From positions 62,001 to 126,000 of the forward strand of contig NZ_BSOA01000014.1 in NCBI RefSeq assembly GCF_030160275.1: a stretch of 64,000 nt of DNA, read 5' to 3'. The translations under genes and the position numbers were made by a program. This document shows, one piece after another, positions 27,213 through 36,873 of the stretch. The notes beneath the pieces are model-generated. The model made no database searches and had not been told where the DNA came from. It worked only from the letters and a program-made list of their open reading frames with translations. Every line of letters begins with the position of its first letter. The stretch's first letter is position 1. The stretch comes from Dyella flagellata. Lineage in GTDB: Bacteria; Pseudomonadota; Gammaproteobacteria; Xanthomonadales; Rhodanobacteraceae.

Positions 27213-28684
27213 AATCCGCACACAGCCTCGTTCCCGTAGTGCGCACGACCACTCTGGCGGCCACCCTGTTGTTGGCGGGATGCGCCTTCGCCCCGCCCGC
27301 CAAGCCACCAGCCTCACCCTCGCCGGAGCACTACACCGCCGAGCCATTGCCTGCGAACTCCGTGAAGGTGGACGGCGTGTCGCAGCACTACGGTCTGGGC
27401 GAACGCGCCGTACCAGAGTGGTGGCGCGAATACGGCAACGCCACGCTCAACGCTTGGGTGGAGGAGGGCTTGCGCAACAATCCTTCCCTCGTCGCGACGA
27501 AGCACACATTGGAATCGGCGCATCAGTTGCTGCGTGCACAGGTTGGCGCGGCCATGCTGCCGTCGCTGGATGCACAAGCACAAAGCAGTCGGCAGCGTGC
27601 GCTGGGCTTTCCGTCTTTTGGGCCGCCGACCAATCTGTACGACGTCTACGCGGGGCAATTGGCACTCAGCTACAACTTCGATGTGTTTGGCGCGCGGCGG
27701 CATGGTATCGAGCAGACCGCCGCGCAGGTGGATCAGCAGTCCTACGAGTTCGATGCGGCCAAGCGCACGTTGGCGGCCAACATCGTGATCGCGGCGATCA
27801 ACGCCGCCTCGTTGGAGGAACAGGTTCGCACCACCGAGCGACTTTCCAAGCTGGCTCACAACCAGGCCGGTCTGACCGAACGTCAGTATCGTCTCGGCGG
27901 GGCGTCGCAAGACGATGCGCTGAGTCTTCAGCAGCAAGCCGCGAGCATCGACGCTTCGCTGCCGCCGCTACGCGCCCAGGCTGAAAGGGCGCGGCACGCA
28001 TTGGCAGTACTGCTGGGGCGCACTCCCGATCGGGCACCGGCGAATCTCATGCTGGCGGATCTGCATCTGCCAGCAAGCGTGCCAGTGAGCGTGCCTTCGG
28101 ATCTGCTGCGGCAACGGCCGGACGTGCTGGCTGCGGAGGCGTCGGTGCATGCGGCTTCCGCACAGGTAGGGGTGGCCACCGCGAACCTGTTTCCGCAAAT
28201 TTCGCTGTCCGCGGCGATCGGCACCGAGGCGTTCAAGCCGTCGAACCTGTTCACCAGCGCGGGGTCGGTATGGAGTGCGGGGCTTTCGCTTACCCAGCCG
28301 ATTTTCCACGGCGGCGAGCTGATCGCCAAACGCAAGGCAGCCATTGCCAGCTACAACGCGGCGATCGCCGACTATCAACAGACGGTACTGAATGCCTTTC
28401 AGAACGTGGCCGATACTTTGACCGCCTTGGATCAGGATGCTTCGACCCTTGAGGCGGCGCAAGCGGCGGCCAATGCCGCGGAGCAATCGTTTGCCAACGC
28501 CGATGCGCGTTATCGCCTGGGTGCGATTTCCTACCCGTCGATGGTGCTCACCGAGCAGCACTGGCAGAACGCAAGGCTAACGGAAATACAGGCCAGGGCG
28601 GCGCGGCTGGCCGATACGGCGGCGCTGTTCCAGGCGATGGGAACGCCTCAGCCGGAGACGCTCGCGGAGAATTTGCGGCACTGA
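27209..28684 (+). CDS. RND efflux outer-membrane factor (NodT family lipoprotein)
   Basis: A 491-residue TolC-like channel. A signal peptide with lipobox LLAGC (Cys25) leads to the NodT-family start (EHYTAEPLP ... VPEWWREYGNATLNAWVEEGLRNNPSL). Two homologous helical/beta repeats follow, with RQRPDVLAAEA-like segment LLRQRPDVLAAEASVHAA in the middle and DARYRLGAISYPSMVLTEQ near the C-terminus. It completes the tripartite pump; start overlaps the permease stop by 4 bp. Confidence 0.93.
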   Translation: MKSAHSLVPVVRTTTLAATLLLAGCAFAPPAKPPASPSPEHYTAEPLPANSVKVDGVSQHYGLGERAVPEWWREYGNATLNAWVEEGLRNNPSLVATKHTLESAHQLLRAQVGAAMLPSLDAQAQSSRQRALGFPSFGPPTNLYDVYAGQLALSYNFDVFGARRHGIEQTAAQVDQQSYEFDAAKRTLAANIVIAAINAASLEEQVRTTERLSKLAHNQAGLTERQYRLGGASQDDALSLQQQAASIDASLPPLRAQAERARHALAVLLGRTPDRAPANLMLADLHLPASVPVSVPSDLLRQRPDVLAAEASVHAASAQVGVATANLFPQISLSAAIGTEAFKPSNLFTSAGSVWSAGLSLTQPIFHGGELIAKRKAAIASYNAAIADYQQTVLNAFQNVADTLTALDQDASTLEAAQAAANAAEQSFANADARYRLGAISYPSMVLTEQHWQNARLTEIQARAARLADTAALFQAMGTPQPETLAENLRH

Positions 28685-28828
28685 GGCCTGCCTGCCCGCT
28701 AACGCCAGGCCCCTGTCCCCGGCTTGATCCGAGGCGGGGGATGGCGCCTCGACCTGGCCCGGGTCAGGTAGCCCATTTCAAAATGCCGGGGCTGAAACGT
28801 CTATCTGGAAAACCGCCCATGTTTTCCG

Positions 28829-29953
28829 ATGGAACGAACCTCCTTGAACAAGCCAAATCACCCCCCTGCAGGCGTCCTGGGCATCGGTCTCGAAGCCTTC
28901 CTGCCCCCTGGCGCCTATGCGCCCGAGCCGCGCCGAGCCCGAATCTCATTGCCCGTCGACAGGTCCCGTGTCGCCGTCAACGATGCAGCGCAAGCGGGCG
29001 CGTTGGCAAACATGTTCGATTCGCTACGTCATCGCCAGGACTGGACCGGGCCTTGGTACAAGCGCGGCATCACGGCGTTGAAGTACGTCGCGCGCAGCCT
29101 GTGTTTGGCGGCGCAGCACGAACGCTTTCTGGCGCTGATAGCCGCCGATCCGGTCATGCGCGCCTACCGGCGGCGTGATCCCCGTCTGCTGGAGCGGCAC
29201 ATGCACCGTTACGTCAATGCGCATTGGCATCGTCGCGACCGTCTGACCTACCTGCAGCAGCATTACCGGTTTGCGAAGGCGCACTTGCCAGCTGGTTTAT
29301 ATGAACTGGTCTATGCCACGGGCCATGCAAGTCTAGGAAGCGTTACGGCCAAGGACGGCTCGCTGCTTACGCTCTGCCTGCGGCCTCCGATCTACAAGGG
29401 CTGCGAAGGCGAGCTTTGCCTGCAACTGTGCGACGCGAACGAAGAGCCGCTGTACAGCATCGTCTTCACGGTCGCGGACGAGCAGCCTGCGCTGATGATC
29501 GGTTGCCTGCAAGGACCGAGTGGCGAAAATGCCAGGGACGTGGTTCGCGAGCTCACCCGCAACCTGCATGGCATGCGGCCCAAGCAATTGATGCTGTCGC
29601 TGGTCTACACCTTTGCGCAGCAATACGGCATCCAGCGTCTGGTAGCGATCAGCAACGATGCCCATCCGCTGCGCCGCAGTGGCCGCCCGCTGTTTTCCGA
29701 TTACGACGCGTTCTGGGAAGAGCAACGCGGTGAGCGCATCGGTGGCGGGTGGTATGCGTTGCCCGGCTCGCTTACGCACAAGTCGGAGGCGGAAGTGCCC
29801 AGCAACCATCGCGCCGCGTTCCGTCGCCGCGAGGCCTTGCGGCGGGAGGCTGAGGGACTGCTGGCGGACGCCCTGGCGCAGCCCTTACCTGCGTTCAGGA
29901 AGACAGACCAAGAAGCATCACGCATAGCGTTCCCGGTTTATGGCAGGCTTTAA
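28829..29953 (+). CDS. VirK/YbjX family protein (DUF535)
   Basis: A 374-residue cytoplasmic-looking protein of the DUF535 family. Matching segments include the LYELVYATGHASLGSVTAKDG stretch, EGELCLQLCDANEEPLYSIVFTV, CLQGPSGENARDVVRELTRNLHGMRPK, and the C-terminal SDYDAFWEEQRGERIGGGWYALP. Relatives such as Shigella VirK and E. coli YbjX are linked to virulence-factor surface localisation or resistance to antimicrobial peptides, without a known enzymatic activity. The start is uncertain, since no clear ribosome site precedes the ATG at 28829 and the first about 50 residues are poorly conserved-looking. It precedes the sigma factor gene by 14 bp but is not obviously functionally linked. Confidence 0.8.
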   Translation: MERTSLNKPNHPPAGVLGIGLEAFLPPGAYAPEPRRARISLPVDRSRVAVNDAAQAGALANMFDSLRHRQDWTGPWYKRGITALKYVARSLCLAAQHERFLALIAADPVMRAYRRRDPRLLERHMHRYVNAHWHRRDRLTYLQQHYRFAKAHLPAGLYELVYATGHASLGSVTAKDGSLLTLCLRPPIYKGCEGELCLQLCDANEEPLYSIVFTVADEQPALMIGCLQGPSGENARDVVRELTRNLHGMRPKQLMLSLVYTFAQQYGIQRLVAISNDAHPLRRSGRPLFSDYDAFWEEQRGERIGGGWYALPGSLTHKSEAEVPSNHRAAFRRREALRREAEGLLADALAQPLPAFRKTDQEASRIAFPVYGRL

Positions 29954-29967
29954 CGGTCCATAAGGGT

Positions 29968-30492
29968 ATGAGCGCCGTGACGCTATCCGTGCACGTGGCC
30001 GATATCGAAAAGCTATTTCGCGAGCACAACCGCGCGCTGATCGCCTTTCTGCAGTGTCGCCTCAATTCGTTTTCGGATGCGCAGGAAGTCGCGCAGGAAG
30101 CGTATTTGCGCATGCTGACCATGGACAACCGCGAGGAAGTCGATTCGCTGCGCGGCTATTTGTTCAAGGTGGCAGGCAATCTCGCCATCGATCGCCTGCG
30201 CAAGCGCAAGGTGCGCAGCGATTTCGCGGTGGTGCAGTCGCAGGACGAGCCGGTAGATGAACACAGGCCGGATCATCACGCCATGGCGGTGGAACAGGTG
30301 GCGGGCGTTCGTCAGGCCTTGAGAGAGTTGCCGGCCAAAACTAGCCAGGCGTTTGTGATGCATGTAATCGAGGGGCGCGATTTCAGCCATGTCGCGCAAA
30401 CCATGAAACTAAGCGAGCGCATGGTGCGCTACCACGTTGCCAACGCGCTGGCTCACTGCCGCGCGTATGTCGACGAGAAGGAGGGGGCGTGA
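29968..30492 (+). CDS. ECF sigma factor, FecI-like
   Basis: A 174-residue extracytoplasmic-function sigma factor. Region 2 (LFREHNRALIAFLQCRLNSFSDAQEVAQEAYLRML ... LRGYLFKVAGNLAIDRLRKRK) is typical of iron-responsive FecI sigma factors, with region 4 (LRELPAKTSQAFVMHVIEGRDFSHVAQTMKLSERMVRYHVANALAHCRAYV) at the C-terminus. It should direct RNA polymerase to the TonB receptor gene downstream. Its stop overlaps the start of the anti-sigma gene. Confidence 0.92.
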   Translation: MSAVTLSVHVADIEKLFREHNRALIAFLQCRLNSFSDAQEVAQEAYLRMLTMDNREEVDSLRGYLFKVAGNLAIDRLRKRKVRSDFAVVQSQDEPVDEHRPDHHAMAVEQVAGVRQALRELPAKTSQAFVMHVIEGRDFSHVAQTMKLSERMVRYHVANALAHCRAYVDEKEGA

Positions 30493-31490
30493 TGACCTAC
30501 AAACAACAAGACCCCGTCGTGCAGGCAGCTGCCGATTGGTGGGTGCGTTTGCGCGAGGCCGACGCAGGCGGAGAAGTGATCGAGCAATGGCTGGAGTGGG
30601 CGGGTCAAGATGAACGGCACTTGGAAACGTTCGAGCGTCTGAACGAGCTGGCCGAACGCCTGGGCGGGCTTGATCAGGTATCGCGCCAAGGGCTGATCCG
30701 CGCCTTTGCGCGTCCTGCACCGCCGCAGCGGCGCTGGTTTCCGCTGGCAGCGGCGGCATCGATCGCAGCAGTCATGCTGTCCGGGGCGCTCTATGTCGGT
30801 TGGACGCACTTCGCCGTGGTTGTGACTCCCCAGGTGGTGTACCAAAGCGGAGTGGGGCAGAATCGCGAATTCAGCCTGCCGGATGGCACGAAGGTGGCGC
30901 TGGGTGCGGCCTCCAGGCTGAGCGTGAAATACAGCAACGATCAGCGCAGCGTCGAGATCACTGACGGCGAGGCCTACTTCAACGTGGTGCATGATGATCG
31001 CCGTCCGTTCGTGGTGACCATCGGCAATATGACAGTGCGCGATATCGGCACCGCGTTCGACGTCCGTCGCACAGGCGAGCGGGTAACGGTCGCAGTGACG
31101 CAGGGGCGGGTGGCGATCAGCAGTCGGCGCCTGCAAGTCAGGCCGCACAGTACGTTGGAGGCCACTGCGGGCCAGCGGGTAACCTACGATTCGGACAAAT
31201 CGAATTTCGTCGTCGATATCGTGACCCCGGCGCAGGCCACAGCATGGCGCCAGAATCGTCTGGAATTCATCGATGAACCGTTGAGTGTGGTAGTCGCCAA
31301 TCTGGACCGCTACGCCAGCAAGCCCGTGCATGTCGCCGACGCGGACCTGAATGCGTTGAGTTACACCGGTACCATTCGTACGGATGCCATCGACAGCTGG
31401 GTAGATGCCTTGCCCGAGGTATTCCCATTGCGCGTGAGCAAGCAGGCTAATGGGATCGTGTTGTCCGATGCGAGGCATGCCACCCGTTAA
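30492..31490 (+). CDS. FecR family anti-sigma regulator
   Basis: A 332-residue single-pass inner-membrane protein that passes the receptor signal to the sigma factor. The cytoplasmic DUF4880 domain (VVQAAADWWVRLREADAGGEVIEQW) covers residues about 8-50, one membrane helix lies at about 84-104, and the periplasmic FecR domain (QNREFSLPDGTKVALGAASRLSVKY ... FVVTIGNMTVRDIGTAFDVR) follows, with a C-terminal STN-like segment (FIDEPLSVVVANLDRYASKPV). The ATG at 30492 overlaps the sigma stop by one base (TGATG); a GTG one codon earlier is equally possible. Confidence 0.92.
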   Translation: MTYKQQDPVVQAAADWWVRLREADAGGEVIEQWLEWAGQDERHLETFERLNELAERLGGLDQVSRQGLIRAFARPAPPQRRWFPLAAAASIAAVMLSGALYVGWTHFAVVVTPQVVYQSGVGQNREFSLPDGTKVALGAASRLSVKYSNDQRSVEITDGEAYFNVVHDDRRPFVVTIGNMTVRDIGTAFDVRRTGERVTVAVTQGRVAISSRRLQVRPHSTLEATAGQRVTYDSDKSNFVVDIVTPAQATAWRQNRLEFIDEPLSVVVANLDRYASKPVHVADADLNALSYTGTIRTDAIDSWVDALPEVFPLRVSKQANGIVLSDARHATR

Positions 31491-31626
31491 GCAACAGTGC
31501 GTCGGCAACAAGCTTCGGGTTCGCCGGTATTTCCTTGAGCCCTTATGGATGACGTATGACATGTAGGTGATGCCAGCTGGCAGCCTGCGTGTACACTCAT
31601 GATTTCACGTGGAGTCGACGTAAATC

Positions 31627-34056
31627 ATGAGGCGGATTGCCTGGTTGCCGGCTTGCGGCAGCCTGACGATGGGAATGGCTGTTGGGATGGCAGGTCTGGC
31701 GCCCGCATATGCGGCGGAGCAGCCGGCTGGCGTGCGTTTTGATATACCTGCGCAATCATTGGCTACCGCCCTGATCGAGTTCGACAAGCAGGCTAATGTG
31801 CAGGTGCTTACCGCCGGACAGACGGTGGAGGCCTTGCGTTCGCATGCGGTGAGCGGCACGTTGACCCCTGCGGCGGCGTTGACGCGCTTACTGGAAGGCA
31901 CGAACTTGAACTTTGAGTTTCGTGACGCACGCACGGTGGTAGTGAAGCCGCGTGCAGTGGCCCCTATTCAGTCGTCCAAACGCTCATTGGTTGCTGAGAC
32001 GGCGACCACCTTGCTGCCGCCGATCCAGGCCATCGGGCTGGTGGGGAAGGATGCGGGCTTCATGGCGGACGTCAACGGCGGGCCCGGGCGCATGGTATCC
32101 GATCCTCTGGATGTTCCCCAATCCGTGGGTGTCGTTACCCAAAGCCTGCTGCAATCGGAACAGGTACAGACCATCGCCGATGCAATCCGCAACGTGGCTG
32201 GTGCGCAGTCTGTGGGTGGTACGAGCGGGTTGCCGGCCTTCGACGTGCGTGGATTCATCGCCGGTAACGGCATGACGGACGGCATGCCCAACCACGTTTC
32301 GGGTGTGGGGGATTACCCACCGATGGTTGCGGTGGAACGTGTCGAGGTGCTGAAGGGGCCGCAGGCCATACTTGGCGATACCTCGGCCGACAATAATTTT
32401 GGCGGCCTGATCGATATCGTACTGAAAAAGCCGCAGAGCGATCCGATCCATAGACTCACGGTTTCGGTCGGGGAGCACGGTGAAAAGCAGCTTGGTGTGG
32501 ATCTGGCTGGCCCGTTGAATGATGCCAAGTCGCTGAGTTATCGCCTGGTTGTGAATGGCGACGTGGCCGACCGCACAGCGCAAGGCATGCGCGGGCAACG
32601 TAATCGTTATGTCGCGCCATCGATTGGCTGGTCCACGCCGAACACAACGTTCATCGCCGGGCTGTCCTGGATGATGAACCGGATGCCGATTCCCGATCAT
32701 ACGGTGCTGCTCGGCTCAAGCATGGGCACGGCCTCGCCGCCGGGTTTGCTGATGGACAACCCGAACGATCACACTTCGGTTGAAACACGACGAGCGTTCT
32801 ACATGTTCGAGCACCGCTTCAACGATGCATGGACATTCCGCAGTCGTGCGCAATACGTGCGCGAGTCGATCGATCTGCAGCGCTGGGTGATGGAAGGCAT
32901 CCAGCCATCCGGCGACGCCACTGCGCTAGCTCAACAGATTCGGTCGTCAGACACGTACTACACAGTGCAAAACGACCTGGTGGCTGAATTCGGGCATGGC
33001 TGGATGCAGCACACGGTGATGGTGGGTTTCGATTATTCGCGCATACAGAGCGGCAACAGCGTCAATGCGTTCAGCAATTTTGGCATCGGGACGCCGTATA
33101 ACATCTTCACAGGCGGGGCGTTGCCAACGCCAACTTCGCAATTGTCGCCGGACGATTACGCCAACGGTTATTCCTCGGGCAATCCGTGGGCGACGGAAAC
33201 CGGGTTGTTCTTTCAGGACCAGGTCCATCTCGGCGATCGCCTGCAAGCCCTGCTGGCATGGCGTCGCGCCACCTATCGACTGAATACCACTTATCCCGAC
33301 GGTACGCCTTGGTATCCCTATCGCGTACGCTGGGTGCCCAACTTCGGCCTGCTCTACAAGCTGACGCCCGATATCTCGCTATATGCCAATACATCGAACG
33401 GCTTCCAGCCGTATACGGACCTCGGCAACAACGGGCGCCCACTGCCACCGTCGCTGTCACGGCAAATCGAAGCCGGTACGAAGTTCGATCTGTTCCAGCA
33501 CCGTGCACGCCTGACAGTGGCTGCTTATCGCATCATGCTCGACCACAGCTACGATCAGTTCTCGTCGAAGCCGCCGTATCCCATCGTCCCCGGACCGGGG
33601 CAGTCGAACCAGGGCTTCGAGATCGAGTACAACGGACGGGTAGCGCCGGGCTTGGATATAAGCAGCGCCTACACACGCGCATCAGTGCACAACAACGACG
33701 GCACTCCTGCTACGGGACAGCCGCAGCAGCTGTTCAATCTATGGGCAAGTTACAGCTTTCAGGGCAGCTTGTTACGCGGATTTGGCGTGGCGGGCGGTGT
33801 GGCGGCGCGCAGCCGCAGCCTGGGAGAGCTATCCAGCGGGGATGACATCGACATCCCTGGGCAGGCGAGGGTGGATATGAACGTGTTCTACCGGGCGCCG
33901 CGCTGGAGTGTCACGTTGGGTGTGAAGAACCTGCTGGACAGGAATTTATACAGCCCTTATAGCCCGACGTTGGATGGAACCTTTTTGCCCTTGGACAGCT
34001 TTGTGCCGCTGGACAACCATCGGACCTACTTGTTGAGCGGAACCGTCGATTTTTAG
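31627..34056 (+). CDS. TonB-dependent siderophore receptor with signalling (STN) domain
   Basis: An 809-residue outer-membrane receptor. The signal peptide spans about residues 1-30. An STN domain (VRFDIPAQSLATALIEFDKQANVQVLTAG ... LEGTNLNFEFRDARTVVVK, residues about 36-107) marks it as a transducer able to contact FecR. A plug domain (DVPQSVGVVTQSLLQSEQVQTIADAIRNVAG ... VERVEVLKGPQAIL) and a 22-strand barrel ending in the required aromatic residue (GTVDF) follow. It likely imports a ferric siderophore, as in FpvA/FoxA. The ligand is not predictable. The 136-bp gap after fecR should hold the sigma-dependent promoter. Confidence 0.94.
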   Translation: MRRIAWLPACGSLTMGMAVGMAGLAPAYAAEQPAGVRFDIPAQSLATALIEFDKQANVQVLTAGQTVEALRSHAVSGTLTPAAALTRLLEGTNLNFEFRDARTVVVKPRAVAPIQSSKRSLVAETATTLLPPIQAIGLVGKDAGFMADVNGGPGRMVSDPLDVPQSVGVVTQSLLQSEQVQTIADAIRNVAGAQSVGGTSGLPAFDVRGFIAGNGMTDGMPNHVSGVGDYPPMVAVERVEVLKGPQAILGDTSADNNFGGLIDIVLKKPQSDPIHRLTVSVGEHGEKQLGVDLAGPLNDAKSLSYRLVVNGDVADRTAQGMRGQRNRYVAPSIGWSTPNTTFIAGLSWMMNRMPIPDHTVLLGSSMGTASPPGLLMDNPNDHTSVETRRAFYMFEHRFNDAWTFRSRAQYVRESIDLQRWVMEGIQPSGDATALAQQIRSSDTYYTVQNDLVAEFGHGWMQHTVMVGFDYSRIQSGNSVNAFSNFGIGTPYNIFTGGALPTPTSQLSPDDYANGYSSGNPWATETGLFFQDQVHLGDRLQALLAWRRATYRLNTTYPDGTPWYPYRVRWVPNFGLLYKLTPDISLYANTSNGFQPYTDLGNNGRPLPPSLSRQIEAGTKFDLFQHRARLTVAAYRIMLDHSYDQFSSKPPYPIVPGPGQSNQGFEIEYNGRVAPGLDISSAYTRASVHNNDGTPATGQPQQLFNLWASYSFQGSLLRGFGVAGGVAARSRSLGELSSGDDIDIPGQARVDMNVFYRAPRWSVTLGVKNLLDRNLYSPYSPTLDGTFLPLDSFVPLDNHRTYLLSGTVDF

Positions 34057-34092
34057 TTCGCATTCAAGCTTTTCTTCTCGCGCGCAATAAAG

Positions 34093-34119
34093 GGCGCCAC
34101 CCGTACTTCAGGGGGCGCC
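34093..34119. terminator. Bidirectional terminator candidate
   Basis: Stem GGCGCC-A-CC pairing with GG-G-GGCGCC (nine positions, one mismatch) and a 9-nt loop, lying between the convergent TonB-receptor and phosphoesterase genes. No strong T-run on either side. Confidence 0.4.
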
Positions 34120-34130
34120 TCGGGCAGGGA

Positions 34131-35285
34131 TTACGGGGATGCGGGATGCGCAGTGAACACATCACGGCCGAACGTATTGAGCTTGTTGTCCTGCGCATAG
34201 CCCAGGTGCGACAAGCCAAAGATGTTTTCCAGGCTGCGCAGCAAGCCATAGTGGTTGTATTCCACGTTGGACTGTGTGCCGGGCGCGATATACGGCGACA
34301 GCAGCACGGCACCGATCTGGCCGCCGCCGGGACCGATCTTGCCGCCGGGCTGCGGGCCGCCCGGCAATGGCTTTTCGTTGCAGCAGGCTTTGCCGTCGTT
34401 GCCCTCATCGAAGGTGATGATCAGCAAGCCATCCTGCTTGAAAGCAGGCGAATCAACGATGCGCGGCACCCAGGTGCGCAGGAAGGCGTCGGCGGAAATC
34501 AAGCCACCAGGCTCGCCGCTCTTGCAGGGGGCGTCGTGGCCGTCATGGCAGAGGTTGGGCGTGACGTAGACGAAGTTCGGCGTGCTGTCGAGCTTGGCGA
34601 GATCGGCGATGAGATGATCGAGGTTCACCACGCGGCTGCCGCAGTAATTCTTGTCGTCGATGATCCTGTGGAAGTAGACGAACGGATCATGCTTGGCGGC
34701 ATATTGGTCCTGCGGCGTGGCGTGTTCGGTGATGTCGGGAGTGCCGACTACCGGGTGCGCACAGGTGGATGATTCGCGTACGGGATCCTTGCCCATGTCC
34801 TCCATGTACGCCTTCCAGGTGTAGCCTGCATCGGTGAGCTGATTGGCGAGGGTGTTCACGCGCTTGGGATAGATGCAACCGGTGCCTGGCAATTGTCCGT
34901 TTGCATCGAGCCTCTTGGCCGTGGGCATGAATTCGCTGAAGGTGGGGCAGTCCGCTTGCGTGGCCGGATTGGGCGCCTGCCCGCTGATCATGGCGATGTA
35001 GTTGTCCAGGCTGTAGTGGCCAATGCCGTAGTAGTTGGGCAGCAGCGCACCTTGCTTGGGCAGCTCGCGGGCGAGATACGGAGCAATCGATTGCGGGCCG
35101 AAGGTGACCGGGTAGGATTCATTCTCCAGCATGATGATGAAGACGTGCCGGATCGGTGGCGGCGCCGATGATGTGGCAGCCAGGCAGGTGACCGAGGTGC
35201 TCAGCGCCATCAGCCATGCAGCGAAGAAAAGACAGCGGCGCGTCAGCCTGTGATGCAGGGAGAAAGAGGGCGGGAGATAAGGCAT
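34131..35285 (-). CDS. Secreted phosphoesterase (alkaline phosphatase-like superfamily)
   Basis: A 384-residue exported enzyme with a signal peptide (RRCLFFAAWLMALSTSVTCLAATS). The mature protein starts IRHVFIIMLENESYP, the metal-site strand of the phosphoesterase family (PF04185, which includes acid phosphatases and phospholipase C). YYGIGHYSLDNYIAMISGQAPN (candidate nucleophile region) and LLIITFDEGNDGKACCN (metal ligands) follow. It is therefore a periplasmic or secreted phosphomonoesterase/phosphodiesterase; whether the substrate is a lipid or sugar phosphate is open. AAGGA lies 8 bp ahead of the ATG at 35285, favouring it over 35324. Confidence 0.85.
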   Translation of the reverse strand: MPYLPPSFSLHHRLTRRCLFFAAWLMALSTSVTCLAATSSAPPPIRHVFIIMLENESYPVTFGPQSIAPYLARELPKQGALLPNYYGIGHYSLDNYIAMISGQAPNPATQADCPTFSEFMPTAKRLDANGQLPGTGCIYPKRVNTLANQLTDAGYTWKAYMEDMGKDPVRESSTCAHPVVGTPDITEHATPQDQYAAKHDPFVYFHRIIDDKNYCGSRVVNLDHLIADLAKLDSTPNFVYVTPNLCHDGHDAPCKSGEPGGLISADAFLRTWVPRIVDSPAFKQDGLLIITFDEGNDGKACCNEKPLPGGPQPGGKIGPGGGQIGAVLLSPYIAPGTQSNVEYNHYGLLRSLENIFGLSHLGYAQDNKLNTFGRDVFTAHPASP

Positions 35286-35460
35286 CCGGGGGTCCTTGGG
35301 GCTGGCGCTTTGGGTGGGGTGCAATGCCTATTGCAGCCGCCTTGGGCGTAGGGATCAAGTCGGGCGAAAGTCATAGCGCCCCGTCAGCGCATGCTTACGT
35401 TTTCGAGCCGCCATGGCCGCTTCATCCCTTGCGCAAGCAGGGGATGAAGCGGAGGCTCGA

Positions 35461-36873
35461 TCAGGCGCGCCCGTACACGTCGTCGAAGCGCACGATATCG
35501 TCCTCGCCCAGGTAGCTGCCGGACTGCACTTCGATCAACTCCAACGGGACTTTGCCGGGGTTGCGCAGGCGGTGCACGCTGCCGAGGGGAATGTAGGTGC
35601 TTTGGTTTTCCGCCAGCAGGAACACCTTTTCGTCGCAGGTGACCTCAGCCGTGCCGGAAACCACGATCCAGTGCTCCGCGCGATGATGATGCTTTTGCAG
35701 GCTTAGACTGGCACCCGGCTTCACCACGATGCGCTTGACCTGGAAGCGTCCGCCCGCTTCCAGCGAGTCGTAACTGCCCCAAGGACGATGTACCACGCGG
35801 TGGAAGGAATGTTCGGTACGGCCAGAGGCCTTGAGCTGGTCGACCACCTTCTTGACGTCCTGCGCAGCATGGCGGTGCGCGACCAAGGTGGCGTCCGGCG
35901 TGCTCACCACGATCAGGTCTTCTACGCCCACCGTGGCAATCATGTGGCGGTCATGCGAACGCAGCAGTGAATTGCGCGTGTTGACCGTAAGCGTGTCGCC
36001 CTCGCGCTGATTGCCGTGCTCGTCATGCTGGCCCGATAGCCACAGTGCCGACCATGATCCGATGTCGCTCCAGGCGCAGCTCACCGGAACCACCGCGGCG
36101 CGAGAGGTCTTTTCCATCACCGCGTAGTCGATGGAGTTGTCCGGAACCTTGGCAAAGGCTTCGGCATCCACGCGCACGAAATCCAGATCGCTGTGCCCGG
36201 TGGCGTACGCCTGGCGTACCGCTTCGAGCATTTCTGCAGCATGCTGGCCCAGCTCCTCCAGGTAGCGAGCCGCCTTGAACAGGAACATGCCCGAGTTCCA
36301 GTCGTAACCGCCGTCCTTGAGGTAGCTTTCGGCGGTGACCAGATCCGGCTTCTCCACGAATCGCTCCACCCGGAACGCGTTGCCGCCGATCGACTCCGCG
36401 CGGCGAATGTAGCCAAAGCCGGTTTCCGGGCGGTCCGGGCGGACCCCGAAGGTCACCAGCCAGCCGTCACGGGCGGCGGGCAGGGCTTGTTGTACTGCGG
36501 CAACAAAGTTTTCCGTATCGCCGATTAGGTGATCGGCGGGAAGGACCAGCAGAATCGCCTGCGGATCGTGCTCTACCGCCTTCAGGGCGCCCAGGGCGAT
36601 GGCCGGAGCGGTATTGCGCGCTACCGGTTCCAGCAGGATAGTGGCGCCTTGTACGCCCGCTTCCAGCAACTGATCGGCGGCAAGAAAGCGATGGTCCTCG
36701 CTGGCGACGACGATAGGAGCGGCAACTTCCGGCAGCTTTTGCGTCCGTGCAACCGTTTGTTGGAAAAGGGTTCCCTCGCCGCTGAGCGACAGGAATTGCT
36801 TGGGCAGGTTCCGGCGCGAGACTGGCCACAGGCGCGTACCGCTACCGCCACTGAGGATCAAGGGGATCAGCAT
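35461..36873 (-). CDS. xanB: Mannose-1-phosphate guanylyltransferase / mannose-6-phosphate isomerase
   Basis: Bifunctional cytoplasmic enzyme that makes GDP-mannose (470 residues, usual length). The N-terminal nucleotidyltransferase has LILSGGSGTRLWPVSR (residues about 5-20) and FVEKPDLVTAESYL. The C-terminal cupin isomerase domain has RPWGSYDSLEAGGRFQVKRIVVKPGASLSLQKHHHRAEHWIVVSGTA, including the metal-binding HHHRAEHW. GDP-mannose feeds mannose or fucose/rhamnose sugars in LPS and exopolysaccharide. It is the last gene of rmlB-A-C-D-xanB, immediately abutting rmlD (no gap). The symbol xanB follows Xanthomonas usage; manC/cpsB are equivalents. Confidence 0.94.
   Translation of the reverse strand: MLIPLILSGGSGTRLWPVSRRNLPKQFLSLSGEGTLFQQTVARTQKLPEVAAPIVVASEDHRFLAADQLLEAGVQGATILLEPVARNTAPAIALGALKAVEHDPQAILLVLPADHLIGDTENFVAAVQQALPAARDGWLVTFGVRPDRPETGFGYIRRAESIGGNAFRVERFVEKPDLVTAESYLKDGGYDWNSGMFLFKAARYLEELGQHAAEMLEAVRQAYATGHSDLDFVRVDAEAFAKVPDNSIDYAVMEKTSRAAVVPVSCAWSDIGSWSALWLSGQHDEHGNQREGDTLTVNTRNSLLRSHDRHMIATVGVEDLIVVSTPDATLVAHRHAAQDVKKVVDQLKASGRTEHSFHRVVHRPWGSYDSLEAGGRFQVKRIVVKPGASLSLQKHHHRAEHWIVVSGTAEVTCDEKVFLLAENQSTYIPLGSVHRLRNPGKVPLELIEVQSGSYLGEDDIVRFDDVYGRA

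Noticed and set aside
25695-27347. A 550-residue open frame antisense to the RND permease gene
   Set aside because: Composition is Arg/His/Gln rich as typical for reverse-frame shadows, with no motifs, while the permease is certain.
28690-28740. CCCCGG...GGCGGGG inverted repeat after the outer-membrane factor gene
   Set aside because: The pairing is short and broken by mismatches; not convincing as a terminator or REP element.
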